DNA of 64,000 nucleotides, taken from Treponema sp. (lineage in GTDB: Bacteria; Spirochaetota; Spirochaetia; Treponematales; Treponemataceae). This document shows, piece by piece, positions 52,967 to 61,233 of this stretch. A program made the translations under genes and the position numbers. The stretch spans positions 28,233 through 92,232 of the forward strand of contig JAFSRD010000020.1 in NCBI GenBank assembly GCA_017446265.1. The letters are read 5' to 3'. The notes below the pieces were generated by a model that saw only the letters and a list, made by a program, of their open reading frames with translations, did no database searches and was not told the origin of the DNA. The number at the start of each line of letters is the position of its first letter. Position 1 is the first letter of the stretch.

Positions 52967-54481
52967 ATGGACAGGCAAACTTTGTTTGATGTGGCAATTA
53001 TCGGTGCAGGCATTGCGGGTTCTTGCATTGCGCGGGAACTTGCAAAAACTTCTGCAAAAATCGTGCTAATCGAAAAGGAAAACGATGTGGCATGCGGCAG
53101 TTCTAAAGCGAACTCCGCAATCATTCACGGTGGATTTGACCCGCTCCCCGACACGCTCATGGCGCGTTTCAATGTGTGCGGCGCTGCGATGTACGAGGAA
53201 CTTGCAAAAAAGCTCAATTTTGAGTACGACAAAATTGGTTCGCTTGTGCTCGCATTTGACGAAGATGGCGTTGCGCATCTCAACAAATTGCTTGAGCGCG
53301 GCAAAGCAAATGGCGTTCCCGATTTACGCATTGTTGAAAGCGACGAGTTGCACGAGATGGAACCGAATGTCAACGAGAATGCGTGCGCCGCACTGTATGC
53401 GCCGAGTGCAGGAATCATTTGCCCGTACAAAGCAACGTGGGCGTTTGCAGAGAGCGCCGTTATCAACGGTGTAACGTTTTGCAGAAACACAGCAGTGCAC
53501 GCCATTAAAAAAGATGGCGACCTGTTTGTGTTGCGCAGCGGGCACGGCGAAATACGTGCAAAGTATGTGGTGAATGCAGCAGGACTTTTTTCAGACAAAG
53601 TGAGCCAAATGGCAGGCGCGCGTGCGTTTGCCATAAAGCAGCGGCGCGGTGAATACTGCCTGCTCGACAACAAATGCAAGTCGCTCGTGCGTCACACGCT
53701 GTTTCAAACGCCTACTGCGCTTGGCAAAGGCGTGCTCGTTACTCCGTCTGTAGACGGCAACATTTTGATTGGCCCGAGTGCAAATGACCAAAGCGGCGAC
53801 ATGAGCGGCTATACGGGCACAACAGCTTTGGCACAAGCAGATGTGCTTGAAAAAGCGTCTCTCACTATTCCCGACATTCCGCGCGGCAACATTATTAATT
53901 CATTTGCGGGCATTCGTGCCATTGCGTGTGAGGTTGATTCAGACGGCACCACAAAAGACATTGACGATTTTATTATTGAGGAAGACGCGATTGTTAAAGG
54001 ATTTATAAACGTGAGTGGCATTTGTTCACCAGGACTTTCTGCCGCTCCTGCAATAGCAGAATACGTTGTAAAACTTTTGAGCAACGCTGGTCTCAACACG
54101 CAAAGGCGGAGCGGCTTTATCGAAGAACGCAAAGGCATTGGCGCATTCAACACTGCGGACGTTCAAGAGCGTCAAAAACTTGTCAAAGAAAATCGTCTGT
54201 ACGGGCAAATCGTCTGCCGTTGCGAAACAGTGACAGAAGCCGAAATCGTGCAGGCAATCCACACGCCGCTCGGCGCGCTTGATTTAGACGGCATAAAACG
54301 GCGCACGCGTGCAGGCATGGGCAGATGCCAAAGTGGATTTTGCTCGCCACGCGTTACGGAGATTCTCTCTCGCGAGTTGCAAATCCCTATGACATCAGTT
54401 ACAAAAAAAGGCGGCTCGTCGTTTATGCTTGCAGGCAAAACGCGCGATTTTGCAGACGACGATATTGGAGGTGTGCGATGA
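52967..54481 (+). CDS. glpA: FAD-dependent glycerol-3-phosphate dehydrogenase with BFD-type [2Fe-2S] domain
   Basis: 504 residues. The FAD fold begins DVAIIGAGIAGSCIARELAK (8-27), with a DAO-type domain (KANSAIIHGGFDPLPDTLMARFNVCGAAMYEEL, PGIMCPYK-like PSAGIICPYKATWAFAES). The C-terminus carries a BFD-like iron-sulfur domain: CRCETVTEAEI, then RRTRAGMGRCQSGFCSPRV, four cysteines. This domain set matches anaerobic GlpA-type enzymes that work with a second flavoprotein. GGAGG is upstream of ATG 52967. The stop overlaps the next start (ATGA). Confidence 0.9.
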   Translation: MDRQTLFDVAIIGAGIAGSCIARELAKTSAKIVLIEKENDVACGSSKANSAIIHGGFDPLPDTLMARFNVCGAAMYEELAKKLNFEYDKIGSLVLAFDEDGVAHLNKLLERGKANGVPDLRIVESDELHEMEPNVNENACAALYAPSAGIICPYKATWAFAESAVINGVTFCRNTAVHAIKKDGDLFVLRSGHGEIRAKYVVNAAGLFSDKVSQMAGARAFAIKQRRGEYCLLDNKCKSLVRHTLFQTPTALGKGVLVTPSVDGNILIGPSANDQSGDMSGYTGTTALAQADVLEKASLTIPDIPRGNIINSFAGIRAIACEVDSDGTTKDIDDFIIEEDAIVKGFINVSGICSPGLSAAPAIAEYVVKLLSNAGLNTQRRSGFIEERKGIGAFNTADVQERQKLVKENRLYGQIVCRCETVTEAEIVQAIHTPLGALDLDGIKRRTRAGMGRCQSGFCSPRVTEILSRELQIPMTSVTKKGGSSFMLAGKTRDFADDDIGGVR

Positions 54482-55866
54482 GCGGCACAATTTACGATGC
54501 GGTTATTGTTGGTGGCGGACCTGCGGGACTTGCAGCTGCTGTTTCTGCTTACGACAACGGCGCAAAAAATATTCTTGTTTTGGAGCGTGACAACAGACTT
54601 GGCGGAATTCTTTTACAGTGCATTCACAACGGATTCGGATTGCACTATTTTGGCGAAGAGCTTACCGGTCCTGAATACGCAAGCCGCTTTGTAAAGCAAG
54701 TTGTGGAGCGCAACATTGCATACAAAGTAAACACAATGGCAATCTCTATAGATAACGCAGATGATTTTAAAGGTGCCGGGCTCACAGAAACGACGACGAG
54801 CAAAAACAGCGGCATGCATGTGGTCACTGCAATGAATGCAGAAGACGGGCTTATGTTCCTCCAGACGCGTACCGTTATTCTTGCAATGGGCTGCCGTGAG
54901 CGAACGCGCGGTGCGCTTGTCATTCCAGGTACGCGACCCGCAGGCATTTTTACAGCAGGTTCTGCGCAGCGTTTTGTGAACATAGACGGCTATCTTCCTG
55001 GCAAAAAAATTGTCATTCTCGGAAGTGGCGACATCGGTCTTATAATGGCGCGCCGCCTTACGCTCGAAGGATGCGATGTAAAAGTTGTGTGCGAAGTGAT
55101 GCCGTATTCAGCAGGATTAAGCCGCAACATGACACAGTGTCTCGAAAACTTTCACATACCGCTTAAACTTAACACGACAGTCGTAGAAATCCACGGGCGT
55201 GAGCGCGTAACAGGTGTAACGATTGCACAAGTTGACGCAAGCCGTCATCCAATCAAAGGTACTGAAGAATATATTGCATGCGATACGCTGTTGCTTTCAG
55301 TCGGACTTATTCCTGAAAACGAAGTGAGCACCGGTGCAGGCGTTTTCATGGACCCTGTTACAAAAGGACCGTCTGTAAATCAACTTATGGAAACGAGCGT
55401 GCAAGGCATTTTTGCGTGCGGCAACACTGTCCACGTGCATGACTTGGTTGACTTTGTGACGACTGAAAGCGTGCTTGCTGGAAAATGCGCAGCAGAATAC
55501 GCTGCAAACGGTGCGCATGCTGCAACAGAGGCAACGTTGCCTATTCGACCGGGAAACCGCGTGCGCTACACAGTGCCACAGCACATAGACATAGATGACG
55601 CGTTCAAATCGAAAGCGGCTGCAAAAGCGCTTCCAGATGCGCAAAAAAAAGATGAGCCGAAAGTGCAGATTATGTTTAGAAGCACAGACGTGTACCGTGG
55701 TGTTGCTGTTACGGTGTACAGCGGCAACGACAAGTTGTATTCTAAAAAGGCGCGCATTGTGCGGCCAGGCGAAATGCAGATTGCAGAAGTAAATGCAGCT
55801 GCAATTTTAAAAGCGACTGCGCCGCTCACTGTTTCAATTGAAACTCCGGAGGACACAATAGACTGA
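54478..55866 (+). CDS. FAD/NAD(P)-dependent oxidoreductase, partner of the GlpA-type dehydrogenase
   Basis: 462 residues. Two Rossmann folds: AVIVGGGPAGLAAAVSAYDNGAK (8-30) for FAD and KIVILGSGDIGLIMARRLTLEGCDVKVV (about 178-205) for NAD(P), plus FACGNTVHVHDLVDFVTTES near the C-terminal FAD contact. The extra 90 C-terminal residues are beta-rich and not recognised. Genes of this type commonly lie between glpA and a DUF1667 gene in clostridia and spirochaetes and are thought to pass electrons from glycerol 3-phosphate; that link is context, not shown. GGAGG precedes the ATG, which overlaps the glpA stop. Confidence 0.88.
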   Translation: MSGTIYDAVIVGGGPAGLAAAVSAYDNGAKNILVLERDNRLGGILLQCIHNGFGLHYFGEELTGPEYASRFVKQVVERNIAYKVNTMAISIDNADDFKGAGLTETTTSKNSGMHVVTAMNAEDGLMFLQTRTVILAMGCRERTRGALVIPGTRPAGIFTAGSAQRFVNIDGYLPGKKIVILGSGDIGLIMARRLTLEGCDVKVVCEVMPYSAGLSRNMTQCLENFHIPLKLNTTVVEIHGRERVTGVTIAQVDASRHPIKGTEEYIACDTLLLSVGLIPENEVSTGAGVFMDPVTKGPSVNQLMETSVQGIFACGNTVHVHDLVDFVTTESVLAGKCAAEYAANGAHAATEATLPIRPGNRVRYTVPQHIDIDDAFKSKAAAKALPDAQKKDEPKVQIMFRSTDVYRGVAVTVYSGNDKLYSKKARIVRPGEMQIAEVNAAAILKATAPLTVSIETPEDTID

Positions 55867-55868
55867 TT

Positions 55869-56255
55869 ATGGAACCGAATGAAAAAACGACAATGACATG
55901 CATTATTTGCCCAATGGGATGTCAGCTTGAAGTGACTAAAACATCTGGAAACGGAGAGACTGCGGCGTATGCTGTTGCTGGCAACGCATGCAAGCGCGGC
56001 GAAGAGTACGCATGCAAAGAATTAACAAATCCTGAACGAACGCTCACGTGCACGGTGCAAGTTGCAGGTGGCGTTGGCCCGCTCGTTCCCGCAAAATCAA
56101 AGACAGAAGTGCCGCGCGACATGCAGCTTGAATGCATGGAAGTGATTAAACGGCTCTGCGTCAACGCTCCTGTTCACGCAGGCGATGTACTTGTAGAAGA
56201 TATTTTAAACACGGGTGCAGACATAATCGCGTGCGACGACATGTGCGCTCGATAG
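55869..56255 (+). CDS. DUF1667 cysteine-rich protein
   Basis: 128 residues. Starts with CIICPMGCQLEV (Cys11, Cys14, Cys18) and GNACKRGEEYACKE, giving five to six cysteines arranged for an iron-sulfur or zinc site. This is the small DUF1667 protein that accompanies GlpA-type dehydrogenase and the FAD oxidoreductase above; it probably completes the electron-transfer complex. It follows the oxidoreductase gene by 2 bp. The region IIACDDMC at the end adds two more cysteines. No signal peptide. Confidence 0.88.
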   Translation: MEPNEKTTMTCIICPMGCQLEVTKTSGNGETAAYAVAGNACKRGEEYACKELTNPERTLTCTVQVAGGVGPLVPAKSKTEVPRDMQLECMEVIKRLCVNAPVHAGDVLVEDILNTGADIIACDDMCAR

Positions 56256-56291
56256 AAAGCTGCTGCAGTACAGCAGGTACGTGCCCGAAAA

Positions 56292-56321
56292 AAATGCTGT
56301 TGCCGTGTGGCAACAGCATTT
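56292..56321 (-). terminator. Intrinsic terminator for the minus-strand membrane protein gene
   Basis: AAATGCTGTTGCC (56292-56304), loop GTGT, GGCAACAGCATTT (56309-56321): a perfect 13-bp stem. On the minus strand it is followed by TTTTTTTC, on the plus strand by GTAAAAAAG, so it best serves the gene ending at 56376; it may also help stop the glycerol operon. Confidence 0.85.
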
Positions 56322-56375
56322 GTAAAAAAGTGCTATGCGAGAAAGCCTTTTCTCTTTCAAAGATGCAGCGCGTTG

Positions 56376-57110
56376 TTATGCAGCTGGTTCTTCTTCGTCT
56401 GCCTCTTTTTGTGCGGGCAACTGCTTTATGATGTTGTCGCGCTTTTCGCAGATTTTGCACATGCGCTGCTTGCCTGCGTCCTGCGCTTCTTGGATGCTGC
56501 CCGTCGTCAGTTCGTCTGTTCTGCTAAGCGAAGAGCAGTCTTCATGTGAGTGGAACACTGTGCCGTATTTTGTCCAATACACGCCGCCTAGTCCTGCTGC
56601 AGCATAATCTTCTGCGGAGACAGGATTGAAATCGTAACTTGCAAGCCCGCTTATGAGCAACATAATTGCTGCCGCCGCAACACCAACTGTTTTTGTCTTT
56701 TTGTCAAGTTCTTTGTTAGCAAGCAATACAATGATGAACGGAATAAATGCGATTGCACACACGATAACGCCCATGTTGTTCCATAGCCAGAACAAAAATG
56801 CGTTCTTTTTCGACATAGGTTTGATGTGATTTGCTTTTTTCCAAAGTTGCGCACCGAGCACAACAAGAATAAAATCAAGCACGAGCAAGCCAATCCCCTG
56901 ATAGAGCGGCGGTATTTTTGACAAAAACGGAATGATAATCGTTTCGCAGATTACTCCGAGCGCTGCTATTTCGCAGACGATTGCAACAACCCAGAGAACT
57001 GCTGCTCCAACTCTTAAACCAGTTGCATTTCCATTTGGTTGTGAACCGTCATGCTTAACTGTCTTGCCTGTTGAAGCAGACACAATCGTATGTTGCTTTT
57101 TTTCAGCCAT
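56376..57110 (-). CDS. Membrane protein with C-terminal His/Cys zinc-like motif
   Basis: 244 residues. Four to five membrane helices (about 33-55, 65-90, 105-128, 140-155) then a soluble tail with the pattern VFHSHEDCSSLSRTDELTTGSIQEAQDAGKQRMCKIC. Spacing His-x2-Cys ... Cys-x2-Cys matches the small zinc module (H..C..L......A...G...C..C) attached to many bacterial nucleases and envelope proteins. The rest is not recognised. GGAG precedes the ATG. It is followed by a strong terminator, and preceded by a 40-bp gap to the DUF937 gene, so the two may be cotranscribed. Confidence 0.78.
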   Translation of the reverse strand: MAEKKQHTIVSASTGKTVKHDGSQPNGNATGLRVGAAVLWVVAIVCEIAALGVICETIIIPFLSKIPPLYQGIGLLVLDFILVVLGAQLWKKANHIKPMSKKNAFLFWLWNNMGVIVCAIAFIPFIIVLLANKELDKKTKTVGVAAAAIMLLISGLASYDFNPVSAEDYAAAGLGGVYWTKYGTVFHSHEDCSSLSRTDELTTGSIQEAQDAGKQRMCKICEKRDNIIKQLPAQKEADEEEPAA

Positions 57111-57150
57111 AAAAATCTCCTTGCTGTCGGCTTGTAGTATTGTTAAAAAA

Positions 57151-57747
57151 TCACTTGAGCAAGTTTTTTATTAAACTGCCGGCAATTGATGAAGCTGTCG
57201 AGCTTGTTGTCTTTTTTGTCGTCGTCTTTTTGCTTGTGGAAGACGAACTTGAACCGAGCAACCCGCCGAGCAAATCGGTAACACTCACGTTTTTTATCAG
57301 CCCGCCGATTAAGTTTCCCAATGCATCGCTTGACGTGTTGCGTCCTGCGCTTTTTCCGAGCAAGCTCATAAGAAGCGGAGCCGCTGCAGCAAGTACGGAA
57401 GATGTTGTCTCTGTATCGGTGTCTGCGGCTTTTGAAATTGTTTTTGTTGTTGAAGTAGTGCTTGAACCGAGCAAGTGTTTGATGATTTTTGCACCGTCAT
57501 CCAAGTCGACATTTTTGAGGAATGTGCCCACATTCGACGTGTTGTCTTGTGCGTGTTCTGTGAGCGCTTGTGCAAAGCTTTTTGCCGTTTTGCTGTTTGT
57601 TGCTTGCTTGTTTGCGCCAGTGAGCAATGCTGGAACAGCTTGTGCGAGAATTGTTGTAACAGTATTGGTGTCTGTGCCTGTTGTCTTGCTGATGCCTTTG
57701 ATACTTGAAGCGCTCAATAATGTTGAGAGAATTGAAGAAGTATCCAT
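57151..57747 (-). CDS. DUF937-like (YidB-like) low-complexity protein
   Basis: 198 residues. Two copies of a helical unit with the DUF937 phrasing: ISKTTGTDTNTVTTILAQAVPALLTG and ISKAADTDTETTSSVLAAAAPLLMSLLG, joined by VGTFLKNVDLDDGAKIIKHLLGSSTT. The C-terminus is Ser/Thr/Lys rich. AAGGAG lies just before ATG 57747. DUF937 proteins are widespread and of unknown role; no membrane anchor or signal peptide is seen. It shares orientation with the zinc-motif membrane protein. Confidence 0.75.
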   Translation of the reverse strand: MDTSSILSTLLSASSIKGISKTTGTDTNTVTTILAQAVPALLTGANKQATNSKTAKSFAQALTEHAQDNTSNVGTFLKNVDLDDGAKIIKHLLGSSTTSTTKTISKAADTDTETTSSVLAAAAPLLMSLLGKSAGRNTSSDALGNLIGGLIKNVSVTDLLGGLLGSSSSSTSKKTTTKKTTSSTASSIAGSLIKNLLK

Positions 57748-57843
57748 AACTTTCTCCTTGATTGAAGTAATATGACGCTGTATGCTGTTCTGTGCGAGCA
57801 GTTTTAGGCGTTGCATCATTATATCGTTGAAGCGGCAAAAACG

Positions 57844-58914
57844 TCAATTGTCTGTTTCTATCCATTGCCACAGCGTTGTGTCTTCCATGCCTATTCGCCA
57901 GAATGAAATCTTGTTAATGCCTTTTTCCTTGTACATGCGGAATTTTTTAACAAGCGAATACGTATCGTCAAAGTAGCCTGTTACATTGATTGTTGCGCTG
58001 TATTCAATTTTTGCCACGCCGCCGTCATCGCGCTCAACTGAAGTAACTCCGTTTTCAAGCAGCTTCCTGTTCATGCCGCTGAAATACCACGCGCCCGCAT
58101 GATTTTCGTTTACCCATGTGCGTCCGTATAGCGGCAATCCCATCACAAGTTTTTCTTTTGGGATTATTGTAAGTGCGTAATCGGCTACGTTGCCACACCA
58201 TTCTAATGAGGCAACTGGTCCTGCTTTGCTTGTGCTCCAATGCTCGTCATACGCCATGATGATAACGCGATCAGCTATGTCAGAAATTGTTTTGTAATGA
58301 AATATGTCGTCCGAGATTGTTCGCATGCGGGCGGGTACGCATACGCTCAATATTTTTCCGTTTAGCATGCGCTTCATGTCACGCAAAAATGAAAAAAAGT
58401 TGCCGCGGTCTCGCGCAGGAATATACTCCATGTCAATGCACAGTCCGTCGTAATTTTTTACTGCGTTAACGAGTGATTTTTCAAACTGCGCGCGCAAGCC
58501 AAACTGCGGGTCAAGCACATAGTGAACGAGCGCACGGCTGTCACATGCAAACACCATGTGCGTCCTGCCTTCAAACGACGCAAGCAGCAGGTGATTGGGC
58601 ACGTCGACAAGCTCTCCGTAATAGTTGAGCGTTGACGTAAAAAGCGCAATGTCTGTATACGGCGTTTCAAAATCAAGTTCGTTGGAACGCTCTTGCAGCG
58701 CAAATCCCCACACTTCATTGAATGATGCTGCCTCTCCTTCGACAACTGCACGCTCGTATGCTGCTCCATCATTTTCCGAAAGCAATCTGGCGGCACGTTC
58801 TTGCGGCGTTTCCTCTGGTGCCTTGTGAGTTTTTTCTTTTTTGCCGCTCGCAAACATAAGTGCAGGACACAGCGCGAGTGCAAGCATATAGTGTATCAGC
58901 TTTTTTTTCGTCAT
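57844..58914 (-). CDS. GH18-family glycoside hydrolase (YaaH/SleL-like), exported
   Basis: 356 residues. Signal peptide (about 1-22) followed by a Lys-rich linker and a GH18 barrel. The catalytic motif is YDGLCIDMEY with Asp at 158-161 spacing and the acid Glu163; DRVIIMAYDEHW and KLVMGLPLYGRTWV are other conserved barrel strands, and the end KGINKISFWRIGMEDTTLW is typical. There are no LysM domains, unlike spore-cortex enzymes. Its target could be peptidoglycan or a host N-acetylglucosamine glycan. No strong ribosome site before ATG 58914. Confidence 0.9.
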   Translation of the reverse strand: MTKKKLIHYMLALALCPALMFASGKKEKTHKAPEETPQERAARLLSENDGAAYERAVVEGEAASFNEVWGFALQERSNELDFETPYTDIALFTSTLNYYGELVDVPNHLLLASFEGRTHMVFACDSRALVHYVLDPQFGLRAQFEKSLVNAVKNYDGLCIDMEYIPARDRGNFFSFLRDMKRMLNGKILSVCVPARMRTISDDIFHYKTISDIADRVIIMAYDEHWSTSKAGPVASLEWCGNVADYALTIIPKEKLVMGLPLYGRTWVNENHAGAWYFSGMNRKLLENGVTSVERDDGGVAKIEYSATINVTGYFDDTYSLVKKFRMYKEKGINKISFWRIGMEDTTLWQWIETDN

Positions 58915-58938
58915 AGTTTTACAATCGGCATGTTTTGC

Positions 58939-60624
58939 TCACCGCGTGATTATTTTATACATAGGCGTTTTGTCTGGATGCAATTCAAGGATATGCTTTT
59001 CGCAAGAGAGCGCTTCATCGGCCTCGTGCGTTACGTGGAGCAGCGTTGTTGTGCCGCTTTCCGCAATCGTTTCAAGCAAGTCGAGTATTTTTTGCCGGTA
59101 ATTTTCGTCGAGCGCATGGCACGGCTCACCGAGCACGAGAATGAGCGGACTCTTTACCACTGCACGCAAAATAAGCAGTGCACGCTGCTCTCCGTAACTT
59201 ATGCTGCTGAACGGCTCGCTCTCACGCCCCGAAAATCCTCCGAGTGCAAGCCACTTGCGCGCGGCTGTTATCTCTGTATCAGTTGCTTTCTCGTACAAGC
59301 CTATTGAATCTTTGAAGCCTGACACGAGCACGTTCAGCAAACATGTGCTTGCAACCATGCGGTATTCAACGTGCAGCCGATACGACACAATGCCGAGTTG
59401 CGCTTTTATGTCCCAGATTGTTTCACCTGTACCGCGCCGTTTTCCAAACACGCGCACATCGTTGCAATACACTTGCATGTTGTCGCCTGTTATGAGTTCA
59501 AGGAATGTTGTTTTGCCGCTCCCGTTCGGTCCACGTATAAGCCAATGCTCGCCTTCATACAAGTTCCAGTTGAGATTGACAAGAACGCGACTTTCGCCCC
59601 AGCCGACATTCACGTTGTGCATTTCAACAAGCGCAATTTTGTTGCTGGCGGCAGGCGCTTGCGTGCGGTTTTTGCTGCTAGTTTTTTGGCGCACAGGCGT
59701 TGCAGCGTTGCCTGCAATGTGTCTACGGTTTGTGCCATCGGCTGGACGCGCGAGTTGTGCTGCATATTGCAAATCGTTGATATGTTGCACAAATGCCGCT
59801 TTGTCAGCATTGTGCGTTGCGCTTGTGCAAAGCGTGCGTTCTGCAAGCAGTGTTTCATATTCGTTCCGTGTGCCGCAAAATGAAACAGTGCTTTCACAAA
59901 ATTCAAGCACATGCGACACTGCGTCAGGGATTTCGCAATAGCGTTCCATGCCAAGAATGATGCGCGGAAATTGCTCGCTTGTAGAAGAAACGAGTTGGCG
60001 CGTTGCAATCGTGTTGAAAAATATTTGCAAAAGCGTACGGCTTTCGCTGTCGAGTCCTGCAAACGGGTCGCTTAAAATTAATAATTTTTTTCCAGAGACA
60101 AGTGCGCGCGCCAAAAGCGTTCGGCGTATTTCGCCTGTTGACATATATTTCAATCCGCGGTCGAGAATATTTTCAACGCCGCATAGTTTAATTTCTGGAA
60201 ATGATTCTATGCGCTGTGCAATCTCGTAAAGCGTTGTGCGCGTTTTTTGCCTGCTTGCGTTTTGTCCTGCAACCGCCTCTGCAATGAAAACACGTCCTGT
60301 GCGCCCAATATCTACGCCGCCTTTGACGTAATCGCTTTCGTCGTTTTTGCGCTCTTCTTGAATAAGGAGTGCCGCGCGTTCAAGCGAAACGAATTCCACT
60401 GAATCGCCAAACGCAGAACTGTACTGTGCGCCGTGTACATTTTCATTTGGCACAATGCACAAGTTTCCTGCAAGCGCGGAGAGGAATGCATCTTTGCCGC
60501 TGCCGTTCGCGCCTGTTGCGAGCCACACGTGATTGCCCTGCATGCTCCAGAAAATGTTTTGAATAATCGTGCGCTGCGAGTCTTCAATACGGCAATTTTG
60601 CAACGTGATGAGAGGGTTCTGCAT
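58939..60624 (-). CDS. Duplicated ABC-type ATPase (ModF/PhrA-like)
   Basis: 561 residues with two complete ABC ATPase domains: first Walker A ATGANGSGKDAFL (about 33-46) and signature MSTGEIRRTLLARAL; second RGPNGSGKTTFLELITGD (about 378-395) and signature ISYGEQRALLILRAV with LILVLGEPCHALD as Walker B. In the first domain the Walker A Thr/Ser after Lys is Asp (GSGKDA), an oddity. There are no membrane segments and no permease nearby, which matches the ModF-like group of soluble tandem ATPases. ATG 60624 is the start; open frame continues upstream through the tRNA and is spurious. Confidence 0.85.
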   Translation of the reverse strand: MQNPLITLQNCRIEDSQRTIIQNIFWSMQGNHVWLATGANGSGKDAFLSALAGNLCIVPNENVHGAQYSSAFGDSVEFVSLERAALLIQEERKNDESDYVKGGVDIGRTGRVFIAEAVAGQNASRQKTRTTLYEIAQRIESFPEIKLCGVENILDRGLKYMSTGEIRRTLLARALVSGKKLLILSDPFAGLDSESRTLLQIFFNTIATRQLVSSTSEQFPRIILGMERYCEIPDAVSHVLEFCESTVSFCGTRNEYETLLAERTLCTSATHNADKAAFVQHINDLQYAAQLARPADGTNRRHIAGNAATPVRQKTSSKNRTQAPAASNKIALVEMHNVNVGWGESRVLVNLNWNLYEGEHWLIRGPNGSGKTTFLELITGDNMQVYCNDVRVFGKRRGTGETIWDIKAQLGIVSYRLHVEYRMVASTCLLNVLVSGFKDSIGLYEKATDTEITAARKWLALGGFSGRESEPFSSISYGEQRALLILRAVVKSPLILVLGEPCHALDENYRQKILDLLETIAESGTTTLLHVTHEADEALSCEKHILELHPDKTPMYKIITR

Positions 60625-60704
60625 ACGAGCAGTATAGCAAAAAAGCGTACGTATGTTTAGGTAATGAAGAGCTCGGCGCTTGCGGCATTGTGATGGGAAT
60701 GCGC

Positions 60705-60747
60705 ATTGAGATGGCAGACTGTTTGTTTTGCCGGCAAAGAGACTTGA
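60705..60747. repeat. Duplicated tRNA-Leu 3' end (outer copy)
   Basis: About 40 bp, ending in TTTTGCCGGCAAAGAGACTTGAA, repeat the 3' end of the tRNA gene and its flank at 60892-60931 (one mismatch in the flank). It contains the 3' acceptor strand and T-arm part but nothing more of a tRNA. The words GC(A/G)GCATTGTGATGG outside both copies also match. Confidence 0.8.
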
Positions 60748-60880
60748 AGCGCTCTGGTCATACACGTCCATGTGTATTCCCGTCGCGCCGCCTCCGTTCG
60801 TTGCCGCTCGCATCCTGCTCGCTTTTCCTCGCAACAGCTCGGCACTCACTTCGGAGTTCAAGTCTTCATTGAATAAATAT
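60748..60880. other. GC-rich insert between duplicated tRNA ends
   Basis: About 130 bp with no gene. It is clearly richer in G+C than surrounding DNA and carries an inverted repeat ATACAC-6 nt-GTGTAT and runs such as GCCGCTCGCATCCTGCTCGC. It shares short words (CTTCGGAG, CTGCTCGC) with the 176-bp repeat at 11035-11470. Could be a remnant of a mobile or repeat element. Confidence 0.45.
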
Positions 60881-60909
60881 GCAGCATTGTGATGGCAGCC
60901 TGTTTGTTT

Positions 60910-60992
60910 TGCCGGCAAAGAGACTTGAACTCTTACACGGTTGCCCGCAACAGATTTTGAGTCTGTCGTGTCTACCATTCCACCATGCCGGC
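60910..60992 (-). tRNA. tRNA-Leu (anticodon CAA)
   Basis: 83 nt. Acceptor stem GCCGGCA (60992-60986) pairs with TGCCGGC (60917-60911), discriminator A. Anticodon loop CTCAAAA between ACAGA and TCTGT gives anticodon CAA. A long variable arm (class II) and T-loop GTTCAAGTC are present, as expected for leucine. CCA is not encoded. Promoter at 61032-61004. Confidence 0.95.
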
Positions 60993-61003
60993 GTACTACC
61001 GTT

Positions 61004-61032
61004 ACTATACTAAATGATGTAAATGATTTCAA
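61004..61032 (-). promoter_or_regulatory. Promoter of tRNA-Leu
   Basis: On the minus strand TTGAAA (61032-61027), exactly 17 bp, TATAGT (61009-61004), 11 bp before the mature 5' end. Confidence 0.65.
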
Positions 61033-61065
61033 GACCTTGTAAAATTGCAGTTGCAGGGAGCGCCG

Positions 61066-61093
61066 TTTTTGGCAAACAATTTTTGGCAAACAA
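61066..61093 (+). repeat. Tandem 14-bp direct repeat upstream of the aldolase gene
   Basis: TTTTTGGCAAACAA occurs twice in direct succession (61066-61079 and 61080-61093). It lies about 65 bp upstream of a TATACT (-10 candidate, 61157-61162) and 140 bp upstream of the start codon, a usual place for an activator site. No regulator is linked. Confidence 0.6.
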
Positions 61094-61233
61094 ATGATTG
61101 TATCTGTGCTGTTTTCTTTGGCATTCTGATATATGGCACTGTCTGTCAATATGCACTATACTATTGCAGTATGCAGCATGCTGTTCTGCGTGGAATAAAA
61201 ATATGCGTTGCATCTCAATCAGGAGGTATAAGT

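Noticed and set aside
60625..61149. N-terminal extension of the tandem ABC ATPase
   Set aside because: The frame crosses the tRNA gene and its duplicated end; ATG 60624 is the natural start.
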